64,000 nucleotides of DNA from Paractinoplanes aksuensis (GTDB taxonomy: Bacteria; Actinomycetota; Actinomycetes; Mycobacteriales; Micromonosporaceae), in assembly GCF_024137025.1 (NCBI RefSeq), contig NZ_JAMYJR010000033.1, forward strand, positions 62,001 through 126,000, read 5' to 3'. Positions 41,838 to 51,504 of this stretch are shown piece by piece. The position numbers and the translations under genes are program-made. The notes below the pieces were generated by a model. The model saw nothing but the letters and a program-made list of their open reading frames with translations, made no database searches and had not been told where the DNA came from. Positions within the stretch are counted from its first letter, which is position 1. Each line of letters begins with the position of its first letter.

Positions 41838-43055
41838 ACGGCCCGGGATGCGGACGGCCAGCATGGCGATGTCGTCGGCGCGGTCGCCCGGCATCTCGCC
41901 GGCCAGGCGGGTCAGCAGGTCGCGGGGCATGCCGAAGTTGCGGATGCTCAGGCGGCGGTAGAGGCGGGCGAAGCCCTCGTCGATGTTGTGGGCCCGGTTC
42001 TCGACCAGGCCGTCGGTGTGCAGCAGCACGGTCGAGCCGGCCGCCAACGGCGCCGTGTACGTGTGGCGAGGGTTCCCCCGGCGGGCCCCGAGCAGCATGT
42101 CGTTGCCGGTCAGCGCGCGCACTTCGCCGTCGGGCTGGATCACCACCGGGGGCGGGTGGCCCGCGTTCGACCAGCGCAGCCGGTGACCCCCGTTCGGAGC
42201 GCGGTCGATGAACGCGACGACCGCGGTGGCCATGGTCGGCTCGCCCAGCGCGTGGTTGGCCGCGTCGAGCCGGCGCAGCAGGGCCGACGGCGGTTCGCGC
42301 CGGTCGACCAGGTAGGCCCGCAGCATGTTGCGGAGCTGACCCATCTTGGCCGCGGCCGCCGTGTCATGACCGACCACGTCGCCGATGACCAAGGCCAGCC
42401 GGTCGTTGGGGCCGGGAATCACGTCGTACCAGTCACCGCCGACCCGCTGCGACGCGGCCGCCCGGTAGTAGGCGGCCAGGTCGTAGTCGTCGACGTCGGG
42501 CAGCTGCGACATCATGGCCGACTGCAGGGTCTCGGTGATCGCGGCCCGGGCGTCGTGCTTGACCGCCCGGTCGAGGGCCTGACCGATGTAGAGGGCGAGC
42601 GTGGCGATCACGGCCCGGTCGAAGACGTAGAACGTCTGCGGCTCGTCCCAGGCGATCAGCACCGCACCGGCCAGGTCGGGCAGCGGGGCGCAGACCACGG
42701 CCTGCCAGCCGAGCTCGTCGAGGCCGTCGGCCAGTCCCGGGTGGACGACCATGAGGTCCATCGGGCTCTCGTAGTACTGGGAGTGACGGTCGCTGATCGC
42801 CCTCCCGGTCAGCGCGTCGGAGACACTGCCGGCGGTCCCGCCGCGCGGGCTCGGGGTGATCCCGGCCAGCACCACGGCGGCGTGCGTGGCGGACAACGCG
42901 TCGCGCAGCAGGGCCGGCACGGTCACGAGGACGTCGGCGGTGGTGGACGTGGCGGCCAGGGCCTCACTCGCGTGCAGCAACAGGCGGCTGCGGCGCAGGG
43001 CCGCGTCGCTCTGGACGGCCGGTTCCAGCTTCACGGGATTTCGCTCGGTCAACAT
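41832..43055 (-). CDS. GAF-PP2C (SpoIIE/RsbU-type) protein phosphatase
   Basis: 407 residues. A GAF-like sensory region occupies about residues 25-165, and the PP2C-type phosphatase domain follows. Metal-binding Asp residues are visible in GGDWYDVIP, LVIGDVVGHD, LLHTDGLVE and DDIAMLAVRIP. Such proteins dephosphorylate anti-sigma-factor antagonists and so control stress sigma factors. No anti-sigma or antagonist gene is nearby, so it probably acts on partners encoded elsewhere. Confidence 0.88.
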   Translation of the reverse strand: MLTERNPVKLEPAVQSDAALRRSRLLLHASEALAATSTTADVLVTVPALLRDALSATHAAVVLAGITPSPRGGTAGSVSDALTGRAISDRHSQYYESPMDLMVVHPGLADGLDELGWQAVVCAPLPDLAGAVLIAWDEPQTFYVFDRAVIATLALYIGQALDRAVKHDARAAITETLQSAMMSQLPDVDDYDLAAYYRAAASQRVGGDWYDVIPGPNDRLALVIGDVVGHDTAAAAKMGQLRNMLRAYLVDRREPPSALLRRLDAANHALGEPTMATAVVAFIDRAPNGGHRLRWSNAGHPPPVVIQPDGEVRALTGNDMLLGARRGNPRHTYTAPLAAGSTVLLHTDGLVENRAHNIDEGFARLYRRLSIRNFGMPRDLLTRLAGEMPGDRADDIAMLAVRIPGRL

Positions 43056-43228
43056 CGATCTGCTCCCCCCAGGTCTTGGGTTAGAGCCTGCCGATCCGAG
43101 CGCTACCGTGCATCCGCCATTTTACTGTCGTCTTCCCTGGTTGCGGTCGCAGGCATGCCCATTGCGCCGCTGACGCCGCCCGTTGATTACCGATTTGGGA
43201 TAGACGGGGAGCAGATGTGCCGACGCCG

Positions 43229-43831
43229 TCAGTTGTGGCGGCCGTCGCACTCCTGGATCTGGAGGATGAGGTCGGCGCTGTCCCGCTCCAGCGGGAAGAA
43301 CGCGTCGAAGCTGATCGCGACCCACTGCCCGACGGTCACCGGACGCGACCATTTCATCGTCAGGTCGTCGTTGTAATAGGCGACCGTCTTCGTGGCCGAC
43401 GCCGCGCCGTCCGGGATCGGGCTCCAGTAATTGATCGACAACATGTAGCGGCCCTGGTCGTCGCCGGGGAAGTCGAACTGCCCCTCCTGCCGCGGGACGC
43501 GGAACCACTCGTCGAGCACGACCGTGCCGGGGTCGGGCGCATCGAGCGAGGGAATGCCGTCCGCGCAGGAGACGTCGGCCAGCTTGCCGGCCCCGGTCTC
43601 CGGGTCGAAGGGCTGCTTGGCCAGCGTCATGCCGGTCGGCCAGGGCTCCCCGTCCCGGGTCGGCGGCGGCGAAGCAACCTGGATCCGCCGGAACAGCGAC
43701 TCCGGTGTGCCACCCTCATCGGCCAGCGGACGCGCGTAGGGATACCCCAGCGGAGCCCCGAAGGCGAACCGCAGCGAGTGGACGCATGCTCCGAAGAGTT
43801 GGAAAGCTGCGTCGCTACTGCCCACAGTCAT
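43229..43831 (-). CDS. Hypothetical protein (200 aa)
   Basis: ATG 43831. No family recognised. The protein is soluble and lacks a signal peptide. Its C-terminal half (GRYMLSINYWSPIPDG, then KTVAYYNDDLTMKW and VGQWVAISFDAFFPLERDSADLILQIQEC) reads as a beta-rich fold, possibly a jelly-roll. Two Cys residues (FGACVHS, ISCADG-like) are far apart. It is divergent from the giant cyclase-like gene, about 70 bp away, so the two may share a control region. Confidence 0.65.
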   Translation of the reverse strand: MTVGSSDAAFQLFGACVHSLRFAFGAPLGYPYARPLADEGGTPESLFRRIQVASPPPTRDGEPWPTGMTLAKQPFDPETGAGKLADVSCADGIPSLDAPDPGTVVLDEWFRVPRQEGQFDFPGDDQGRYMLSINYWSPIPDGAASATKTVAYYNDDLTMKWSRPVTVGQWVAISFDAFFPLERDSADLILQIQECDGRHN

Positions 43832-43899
43832 AACTTGCTCCCCATTGGCGACAGTCGCGCCGAGAGTGATGATTGTTCCTCGACAGTAGGATCAGAAAG

Positions 43900-46800
43900 G
43901 TGGCCGCACAAAGCGTGACGCAGGAGCCGCCGGGGACCCCACCGTCACAGATCGTGAGCGAGTTGGCCGCGACCTGGCGGTCCTACCTGCCCGAACATAC
44001 GCTGCGGTTGCTCTTGACGGCCGACAGTGTCGGCAAGCCGCCAGTAACCCAGCGCGCCGAGGCGGTCGTGCTTTACGCCGACGTGGTCGGCTTCACCGCT
44101 CTGGCCGAGAGTTTCGCCGGTTCCGGCAGCTACGGCACTGAGCAGCTGACCAGAATCATCAACCATTGGTTCGCGGTCACTGCCGACGCCATCGCCGCCT
44201 CCGGCGGCAGTGTGGTCGACTTCGCCGGTGACGCTCTGGTCGGCATGTTCGACTACACCCCTGACAATGCGGCCGCTGTCGCACGCCGGGCCATTCGGTG
44301 CGCCGAACTCATCCGGGAGGCTACTGCCGGGGTCCCGCCGGTCCCCACGCCCGACGGTGCCCGTTCTTTGACAATCCGCGTCGGTATGGCCGCCGGTCCC
44401 CTGCTCCTGATGCTGCTCGGCGATCCCGCGACCCGGTTGCAGCATCTCATCGCCGGTCCGGCTCTCGCGAAAGCCATCGATGCTCTGCATCGGGCCGAAC
44501 GCGGCGAGATCGTCGTGGAGCCGACGCTTCTGCAGATTGCCGGGCCGTTGGCGACTCCCGATGCGCCCTACGCGCCACCAGCACCGCCCACCGCCGAGCT
44601 CGAGAGGCTTATCGAGCCCTTCCTGCATCCGGCCATCCGGACGCGGCTGCGCTTCGGCCGGCACGAGTTGGTCAACGAGCATCGCAAGGTCACCACGGCC
44701 TTCGTCCGGCTGCCCGACATGTCGATCGACGACCCTGACACTGTCGAAGCGCTGCAGCGCTATCTGGCCGAGGCAGTCCGGGTCATCGACCGGTACGGTG
44801 GCCACCTGCGTCACCTGATGGCTGATGACAAGGGCACCGTGCTCGTAGCCGTCTTCGGCACGCCGGTCAGCTACGAGGACGACGAGGAGCGCTCGCTGCG
44901 GTGCTGCCTCGAACTGCTGGCACTTCCCGGGGGCGCCCGCAGCGGCGGAGTCACAACGGGGCCGGTCTTCTCAGGCGAAGTCGGCTCCGACGTGCGCCGG
45001 GAGTACGCCGTGGTCGGAGACGCGGTCAACTTGGCCGCCCGGCTCATGCAGGCCGCCCCCACAGGTCATCTCCTCATCGACCGGTCCACCTTCGAGCGCC
45101 TCCCCGATCTGCTGGTGGCTGACGGACCGATCGAGGTGACCGCCAAGGGCAAGGCGGCACCGCTGGCGGCCTGGGTGGTCCGGGCTGTCCGTGAGTCCCC
45201 GCACACAAGCCCGATTCCCGCACCCGCATCGGGTGTCCTGGTGGGACGGGCCACCGAGGTGGCTCGGCTGCGCGCGCTCGTTCACGAGTCCCTGGCTGGT
45301 GGAGGGCGCATCGCCTGGGTACACGGCGAGGCCGGGATCGGTAAATCACGCCTGGCCGCGGAGACCTGCCGGATCACCGGGACGCTCGGCTTCACCGGAT
45401 ACGGCGGCAGCTGCCGCTCGCACGGCACCAGCTCCAGCTACCTGGTCTGGCGTTCGATCTGGCGGGAGCTGCTCGAAATCGACGCGTCGCTCGGCCTGGA
45501 AGATCAGCGGGCGGCCCTGACTGATCGAATCGCGCGCTACGACGGCACCGGCCTCCGAGCGCCGTTGGTGGCGGCAATCATCGACCTGCCCATGCCCGAC
45601 AACGACCTCACGGCGCAACTCGATCGGGCCGGCCGCGACGTCCTGCTCCGGTCGACGTTGCTGGCCTGTCTACGGGAACGCGCCGCGGCCGGGCCACTGG
45701 TGCTTCTCCTTGAGGACTGCCACTGGATCGACCCCGCTTCGCTCAGCCTGCTCGAACTTCTTGCCGACCGGCTCGCGGAGCTGCCCGTCCTTCTGCTGGC
45801 AACCTCCCGTGAGCCCGCGCCGGGCCGACTGACCGAGGCCGAGCACGTGACGGATGTGCGGCTCAACCAAATGACCAGCACCGACGCCCGGCGCTTGGCC
45901 ACTCTGCGACTGCGCGAACGCTACGGGAACGAAGCCGAGATCGCAGACGGCCTGGTCGGCCAGATCGACGAGCAGACCGGCGGCAACGCGTTCTACATCG
46001 AGGAACTCATCGCGTACCTGCACGGCACCGGGGTCGACCCCGCCGATCCGGCTGGACTCGCCGCCCTGCACCTGCCGGACAGTCTCCAGCGCTTGGTGAT
46101 GGCCCGCATCGACCAGCTCACCGACGACGAGAAAGCCGCCATCAAGGTGGCCAGCGTGATCGGCCGTCGCTTCCAGCCACCGTGGATCGCCTCGATCTAC
46201 CCGGCAGCCGGCTCGTCCGCTCAGGTCGCGGCTCATCTCGGCCGGCTGCACATGCTCGAGCTCACGCCGCGGATCGCGACCGACCCCGAACCGGAGTTCG
46301 AGTTCAAACACCCGATCACGCAGGAGACGGCCTACCAGAGCATCACCTACGACACTCGGGCCACTTTGCACGAACGGGCCGGCCTTCTCATCGAGAAGAC
46401 CTACGCCGACCGTCTCGCCCAGTACGTCGACCTGCTCGCCCATCACTACGCACGTACCGATCGCCGCGACAAGCAGAGGATCTGGTTCCGGGCCGCCGGC
46501 GACCGGGCCCGAGCGATCTTTGCCAACCAGGCGGCTACCTACTTCTACGAGCGTCTGCTGCCACTGTTGCCCGAGGCCGAGCAGGCGGCGCTCCATGTCG
46601 AGATCGGGGCCGTCTACCACCTGACCGGACAGTGGGCCGACGCCGAGAACCACTATCGGCTCGCCATGCGGGCCGCAGCGTCCTCCGGACGCCGCGACAT
46701 CGTTGCCGCCGGGCAGCGCCAACTCGGCGATCTGCTCATGTACACCAGCTCGCACGCCGAATCTCTGAGCTGGCTCGAGCGTGCTCTGGCCGGTTTCGAG

Positions 46801-47922
46801 AGTGTCGGGGACGCCGACGGCCTGTCCCGCACGATGGACCGCATCACTTTCGTTCTCTGGCGGCAGGGCGAGTACGGGGAAGCCATCGCGATGGCGCACC
46901 GCCACCTCGCCATGGCGACCGAAGCGGGCGATGCGTCAGCGATGTGCGCCGCGCTCAATCACCTCGGCCTGTGTCTGATCGTCACCGGCCGAGCGGAAGA
47001 GGCACTCGACCACCTCAACCGCGCCTTCCAGGCGGCCGAACACGCCGGCGATCGGCACTGGATGCTGCACAGCGCCAACAATCGGGGCTGGGCGTTCCGG
47101 CGGACCGCCGATCACAAACAGTCCGTCGCGTCGTATCGGCAGGCCTTGGACGTCGCGCGTGAGATCGGTGATCGGCAGACATCCAGCATCGCTGTCGGCA
47201 ACATGGGAGAGATATACCGGGACGAGGGTGACTTCGTGCGGGCTCGAGCCTGCGCGATGTACTCGCTTCGGGTCAGCGTCGAGTTGCGTGACTGGATCAC
47301 TCTTGTCGACCGCGTGACGGGGCTGGGCGCGACGGCTGCGGCCGAGGGTCAGCCGAAGCAGGCTCAACTCCTGTTGGAACACGTCGTCCCGCTGGCCCGT
47401 GAGCTGGACGCGCCCAACTATCTCTGCGAATCGTTGCACCGGCTGGCCCGACTGCATCTGAGCGCGGGGCGGCCGGCGGTGGCCGAGCGGCTCAATTCGG
47501 AGGCTCTACGCGTGGCCGAAGAGCACGACGAGCGGGACATCCAGGTGAACGCGTACATCCTCGCCGTCCGGCTACGGGTCGGCCGGGGCGAGCTGGACCC
47601 GGCCTTCGCGGCCCGATCTCTACGCAAGGCAGCCGAAAGGTGGACCGAGCCCCACGAGATCGCGGCCTTGCTCGACGCCGCCTGGCAGTCCGACGTCGCC
47701 GATGAGGAGGCACGCATCGGGGCCGCAAAGATCTACGAGCAGCTCTATGCCCGGGCCCCCAGCCTCGAATACCGGGACGCCTACTTGCGGCTCACCGGTG
47801 TGCGGCTGCCGCCCGGGCCACCGTTGCCGGCTCTCCCTCAGTGGATCATCGCGGACACGGGTCCCGACCTGGAGACGCTCCTTCAGCGCATCGACCGTAT
47901 GCCGCGCCAGACGGCGGGTTAG
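43900..47922 (+). CDS. Soluble-adenylyl-cyclase-like protein: two cyclase domains, AAA ATPase, TPR
   Basis: 1340 residues. Cyclase domain 1 (about 50-200) has the metal Asp in VVLYADVVGFTALAE and DFAGDALVGMF. Domain 2 (about 255-430) begins TTAFVRLPDMS, has lost the first metal Asp, and keeps DDKGTVLVAVFG and REYAVVGDAVNLAARLM. An STAND/AAA module follows, with Walker A GEAGIGKSRLA (about 476) and Walker B LVLLLEDCHWID (about 600). TPR-like repeats fill 880-1230. This is the architecture of mammalian soluble adenylyl cyclase. GTG 43900 is chosen for its AGGA site; the cyclase may be active or degenerate. Confidence 0.85.
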   Translation: MAAQSVTQEPPGTPPSQIVSELAATWRSYLPEHTLRLLLTADSVGKPPVTQRAEAVVLYADVVGFTALAESFAGSGSYGTEQLTRIINHWFAVTADAIAASGGSVVDFAGDALVGMFDYTPDNAAAVARRAIRCAELIREATAGVPPVPTPDGARSLTIRVGMAAGPLLLMLLGDPATRLQHLIAGPALAKAIDALHRAERGEIVVEPTLLQIAGPLATPDAPYAPPAPPTAELERLIEPFLHPAIRTRLRFGRHELVNEHRKVTTAFVRLPDMSIDDPDTVEALQRYLAEAVRVIDRYGGHLRHLMADDKGTVLVAVFGTPVSYEDDEERSLRCCLELLALPGGARSGGVTTGPVFSGEVGSDVRREYAVVGDAVNLAARLMQAAPTGHLLIDRSTFERLPDLLVADGPIEVTAKGKAAPLAAWVVRAVRESPHTSPIPAPASGVLVGRATEVARLRALVHESLAGGGRIAWVHGEAGIGKSRLAAETCRITGTLGFTGYGGSCRSHGTSSSYLVWRSIWRELLEIDASLGLEDQRAALTDRIARYDGTGLRAPLVAAIIDLPMPDNDLTAQLDRAGRDVLLRSTLLACLRERAAAGPLVLLLEDCHWIDPASLSLLELLADRLAELPVLLLATSREPAPGRLTEAEHVTDVRLNQMTSTDARRLATLRLRERYGNEAEIADGLVGQIDEQTGGNAFYIEELIAYLHGTGVDPADPAGLAALHLPDSLQRLVMARIDQLTDDEKAAIKVASVIGRRFQPPWIASIYPAAGSSAQVAAHLGRLHMLELTPRIATDPEPEFEFKHPITQETAYQSITYDTRATLHERAGLLIEKTYADRLAQYVDLLAHHYARTDRRDKQRIWFRAAGDRARAIFANQAATYFYERLLPLLPEAEQAALHVEIGAVYHLTGQWADAENHYRLAMRAAASSGRRDIVAAGQRQLGDLLMYTSSHAESLSWLERALAGFESVGDADGLSRTMDRITFVLWRQGEYGEAIAMAHRHLAMATEAGDASAMCAALNHLGLCLIVTGRAEEALDHLNRAFQAAEHAGDRHWMLHSANNRGWAFRRTADHKQSVASYRQALDVAREIGDRQTSSIAVGNMGEIYRDEGDFVRARACAMYSLRVSVELRDWITLVDRVTGLGATAAAEGQPKQAQLLLEHVVPLARELDAPNYLCESLHRLARLHLSAGRPAVAERLNSEALRVAEEHDERDIQVNAYILAVRLRVGRGELDPAFAARSLRKAAERWTEPHEIAALLDAAWQSDVADEEARIGAAKIYEQLYARAPSLEYRDAYLRLTGVRLPPGPPLPALPQWIIADTGPDLETLLQRIDRMPRQTAG

Positions 47923-49358
47923 TCGGCCAGCTCTTCGTCGCCGGCCAGTTGGTGCAGGGTGGGGCGGGACGGGGCGAAGGCGTAGACGCTGCCGGTCGTG
48001 GTGACGAAGCCGCCGTACGCGGGCTTGGGGATGTTCTTGGCGATCGGGGCCGCCAGGCGTTTGCCGGCGTCCTCGGCGCTGTCGCCCAGCACCGGGTCGA
48101 GGCCGTCGACGCGGGGTGGGTCGGTGGGGGTCAGGCGGCCGTACTGTTCCAGGGTCTCGGAGGGGAAGCGGGCGTAGTTGGCCCAGCGCCGCTGCACGAA
48201 CTCGAACTGCTCCTCGATGCTGGTCAGGTACGAGTTGAAGATGATGCCGCGCGGTTCGTCGGTCGGCTTCTCGGGGTCGTAGAGCGGCCCGAACGGCAGC
48301 CCCCGGCGCAGCATCTTGTGGTTGCGGTCGCGGAAGACCACGTCCTCGCGCGGGTTGACCTTGCGGATGTGGGCGTAGTGCGGCGTCTTCGTCCCGTCCG
48401 GGTCGTCGGTGAAGTCGAAGTCGTTCTCCTCGCCCCGGGCCGCGTCGGGCTTCGCCAGCGGCTTGCCGTCGAGACGGCGGCCGAGGGCCCGGGCCGCCGC
48501 GTCCTGCGGGGTCTCGCCGGGGGCGGCCAGCTCGGCCATGTGGTCCCACCAGCCGGGGACGTCCTGCACCAGGCGGCGGTAGACCTGGAACGAGCCGCCC
48601 CGCATCCATTTGGGCGCGGCCGGCTTCGGCTTCCAGGACGGGGGACGGCGCTCGCCCGGGCAGCCGACGATGAATTCGCCGGCCGCGATGACCGGGGAGC
48701 CGAAGAGCGCCTCGCTGTCGGGGAAGCCCCGGACGGCCGGCTGCGAGATGCCGTCGGCGAAGCCGAAGTGCTCGATGCGGTGGTGGCCGACCGGGTCGCG
48801 GTGCACCACGCCGACCTGGGTGTGCAGCTCTTTCAGGCCCTCGGCGGCGGCTCCATCGAGTTCGCGCCGCACCGCGTCGGTCAGGGTCTGCTCGTCGCCG
48901 GCGGCGATGGTCAGCAGCGCGTCGACCGTGGGGCCGCGACCGCCGACCTCCCAGTTCAGGGGGTCGTTGCGGCCGGTGTCGCCGATCAGGGCGGGCGTGG
49001 TGGTGAGCCGGTTGGCGTCGTCGAGCCGGGGGCCGAGCGGGCCGGCCCAGAACGCCTCGAACGCGGCCAGCCGACCGGCCGTCTCGGGGTGCAGGACGAC
49101 CAGGCCGGGCGCGGTCAGCCCCACGTTGAGCAGGGTCTGCCCGGGCGCGAGGCGCGTCTCGCCCCGGGGGGCGCGGGCCGGCACGTCGTCGGTGCCGGCT
49201 ACGCGGGTGGCGAGTTCGGCCAGCCAGCGGCGGGCGCCCGGCTGGTTGTTGGCGAACGACAGGGCCAGGAAGGCCTGGTGCCCGCCACCGAACGGACGCA
49301 GGATATTGCCCTGGATCTGGTCGGGACGGGCCAGCGGTGAGTCGGCGGGTGTCGCCAT
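47919..49358 (-). CDS. DyP-type heme peroxidase
   Basis: 479 residues. Family signature GFADGISQP at about residues 197-205, with the distal Asp. The proximal heme-ligand His is in PHYAHIRKVNP (about 328), and the distal Arg/Phe region is RGIIFNSYLTSIEEQFEFVQRRW. There is no signal peptide or Tat motif, so it is cytosolic or encapsulated; no encapsulin gene is present. It oxidises dyes and phenols with hydrogen peroxide. Its stop overlaps the convergent cyclase-like gene by four bases. Confidence 0.92.
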   Translation of the reverse strand: MATPADSPLARPDQIQGNILRPFGGGHQAFLALSFANNQPGARRWLAELATRVAGTDDVPARAPRGETRLAPGQTLLNVGLTAPGLVVLHPETAGRLAAFEAFWAGPLGPRLDDANRLTTTPALIGDTGRNDPLNWEVGGRGPTVDALLTIAAGDEQTLTDAVRRELDGAAAEGLKELHTQVGVVHRDPVGHHRIEHFGFADGISQPAVRGFPDSEALFGSPVIAAGEFIVGCPGERRPPSWKPKPAAPKWMRGGSFQVYRRLVQDVPGWWDHMAELAAPGETPQDAAARALGRRLDGKPLAKPDAARGEENDFDFTDDPDGTKTPHYAHIRKVNPREDVVFRDRNHKMLRRGLPFGPLYDPEKPTDEPRGIIFNSYLTSIEEQFEFVQRRWANYARFPSETLEQYGRLTPTDPPRVDGLDPVLGDSAEDAGKRLAAPIAKNIPKPAYGGFVTTTGSVYAFAPSRPTLHQLAGDEELAD

Positions 49359-49413
49359 GGCTCGGGGTACCCCCTCGGTCGAGTTCAGGCGCGACCGATG
49401 GTAGTCCCGGTTG

Positions 49414-51363
49414 TTACTGGCCAGTCAGGACTGTCGTGATTCGGTCGTTCGCGTAAGAGGGAACCGGCGGGGTCAGGGTCATCGTGAGCGGGGCCGGGCG
49501 GATCGTGCGGTCGACGAAGATGGCCCACCACAGGCTGAACATGGCCACCGTCCACACCTTGCGGGAGTTGTCGGCCTGGCCGGCCCGGTGTTCGGTGAGC
49601 AGGCGCAGCGCGTAGTCCACGTCGATCAGGTGGCGGGGGGCGGAGCCGCTGATCAGGCCGCCGATCCAGTCGCCGATGCCGCCCTTGAGCCAGAGGCGGG
49701 TCGGGGTCGGGAAGCCGAGCTTGCGGCGTTCACGGACCGACTCGGGGACGATGCCGCGCATGGCCTCGCGCAGGGCGTGCTTGGTGGTGGTGCTGTGCGG
49801 GGGCAGCTTCATGTCGGTCGGCAGGCCGGCCGCGGCCGCGTACACGGCCTGGTCGAGGAACGGCACGCGCAGTTCGAGCGAGTGGGCCATGGACATCCGG
49901 TCGGCCTTGCACAGGATGTCGCCGGGCAGCCAGGTGTGCAGGTCGACGTACTGCATGGAGATCACGTCGTCGACGTCGGCGGTCTCGGCGTACAGGTGGC
50001 TGGTGACCGCCGTGTGGGGGTCGGCCGTGAACCGGAGCAGCTGGGCCTTCTCCTCGGGCGAGAAGATGCGGGCGTTGCCGTAGTAGCGCTCCTCGATCGG
50101 GGTGGTGCCGCGTTCGAGGAAGCTGCGGCCGCGCACGCCCTCGGGGATGGCGTGGGCCAGGCCGCGCAGGCCGCGCTTCATGCCGTTGGGCAGGCGCTCG
50201 ATGGACGACAGGGAGGCCGGCTCGCGATAGATGGTGTAGCCGCCGAACAGCTCGTCGGAGCCCTCGCCCGAGAGCGTGACCGTGACGTAGCGCGACGCCG
50301 TCTGGGCCAGGAAGTAGAGCGGGACCAGCGACGGGTCGGCCACCGGGTCGTCGAGCAGCTGCACGATGCGGGGCAGTTCGCGGATCACGTCGTCCTCGGT
50401 GACCACGGTCGGGGTGATCCGCACGCCGAGCTGGGCCGCCGTGTCCTGGGCGATCTCGATCTCGGAGTAGCCGTCGGCCGCGAACCCGGCCGTGAAGACG
50501 TGCAGGTCGGGCTTGACCTCGCGGGCCAGGGCGACCACGGCCGACGAGTCGACGCCGCTGGACAGGAACGCGCCGACCGGCACGTCGGCGTGCAGGTGCT
50601 TGTGCACGCTGTCGCGCAGCGCGTCGCGGATGGCGGCCTGGGCGTCCTCGGGGCTGCTGTGCAGGGGGCGCAGCTTGGGGCGGAAGTAACGCTCGGTGCG
50701 TACGCCGCCGCCGGCGGTCCAGGTCAGCCGGTGCCCCGGGGGCAGGCGGCGGATGTTGCGGTGCAGCGTGAGCGGGTCCGGCACGTACTGGAAGGTGAAG
50801 TAGTGGGCCAGCGCGTCGGTGTCGATCGACGGGCCGGAACCGGCCGCGAACGGCAGCAGGGCCTTGCGCTCGCTGGCCAGGAAGAGGCCGTCCACGGTCT
50901 CCAGCAGGTAGAGCGGTTTGATGCCGAAGGGGTCGCGCGCCGCGTGCAGCGTGCCGGTCCACTGGTCGTAGGCGGCGAAGGCGAACATGCCGCGCAGCCG
51001 GGGCAAGGCGCCCGGGCCCCAGAAGTGGAACGCCGCGGCCAGCACCTCGCTGTCACCCTCCGTGGCGAACGTGGCCCCGTGCTCGTGGATCAGCTCGGCC
51101 CGCAGCTCCCGGTAGTTGTAGATCTCGCCGTTGAAGACGACGGTCCACCGGTCGCGGTAGTGCACGGGCTGGGCGGCCTCCTCGCGGTCGATGATCGCGA
51201 GGCGCTTGAAGCCGAACGCGGCGCCGTCGGCGAACTCCACGCGGGTGTCGTCCGGGCCGCGGTGGTGCATGGTCTCCAGCGCGGCGGAGAACGCGGCGGC
51301 GGTCGCCTGGTCCGGCGCTCCCGCGGCCGGGCGGCTGCTCACGAAGACGTTCAGCCCACACAT
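49414..51363 (-). CDS. asnB: Asparagine synthetase (glutamine-hydrolysing)
   Basis: 649 residues. The catalytic Cys is residue 2 (MCGLN), as required for the class II glutaminase domain. RLAIID, NGEIYNYREL and EGDSEVL are in the N-terminal half. The synthetase half has the PPi loop SSGVDSS at about 268-274, SGEGSDELFGGY, and LPGDILCKADRMSMAHSLELRVPFLD. It makes asparagine from aspartate, glutamine and ATP, or amidates a related carboxylate. It stands alone. Confidence 0.93.
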   Translation of the reverse strand: MCGLNVFVSSRPAAGAPDQATAAAFSAALETMHHRGPDDTRVEFADGAAFGFKRLAIIDREEAAQPVHYRDRWTVVFNGEIYNYRELRAELIHEHGATFATEGDSEVLAAAFHFWGPGALPRLRGMFAFAAYDQWTGTLHAARDPFGIKPLYLLETVDGLFLASERKALLPFAAGSGPSIDTDALAHYFTFQYVPDPLTLHRNIRRLPPGHRLTWTAGGGVRTERYFRPKLRPLHSSPEDAQAAIRDALRDSVHKHLHADVPVGAFLSSGVDSSAVVALAREVKPDLHVFTAGFAADGYSEIEIAQDTAAQLGVRITPTVVTEDDVIRELPRIVQLLDDPVADPSLVPLYFLAQTASRYVTVTLSGEGSDELFGGYTIYREPASLSSIERLPNGMKRGLRGLAHAIPEGVRGRSFLERGTTPIEERYYGNARIFSPEEKAQLLRFTADPHTAVTSHLYAETADVDDVISMQYVDLHTWLPGDILCKADRMSMAHSLELRVPFLDQAVYAAAAGLPTDMKLPPHSTTTKHALREAMRGIVPESVRERRKLGFPTPTRLWLKGGIGDWIGGLISGSAPRHLIDVDYALRLLTEHRAGQADNSRKVWTVAMFSLWWAIFVDRTIRPAPLTMTLTPPVPSYANDRITTVLTGQ

Positions 51364-51504
51364 GGTGTTCCTCCCCTGTCGGTTGGACGGGAAAGTTAGG
51401 CCGGATTCTGTGAAGAACTTGTGGGGCCATCGGTATCGGTTCAGTTCTTCATCGGAATCTCACATTCGTTGGTGGGGGTGGCGCGCTGAGGTCACAATCG
51501 CGGC

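Noticed and set aside
44871-45349. Open frames on the - strand inside the cyclase-like gene (for example 44871-45062 and 44971-45324).
   Set aside because: They lie opposite the second cyclase domain, which has clear family motifs, and have no start signals.
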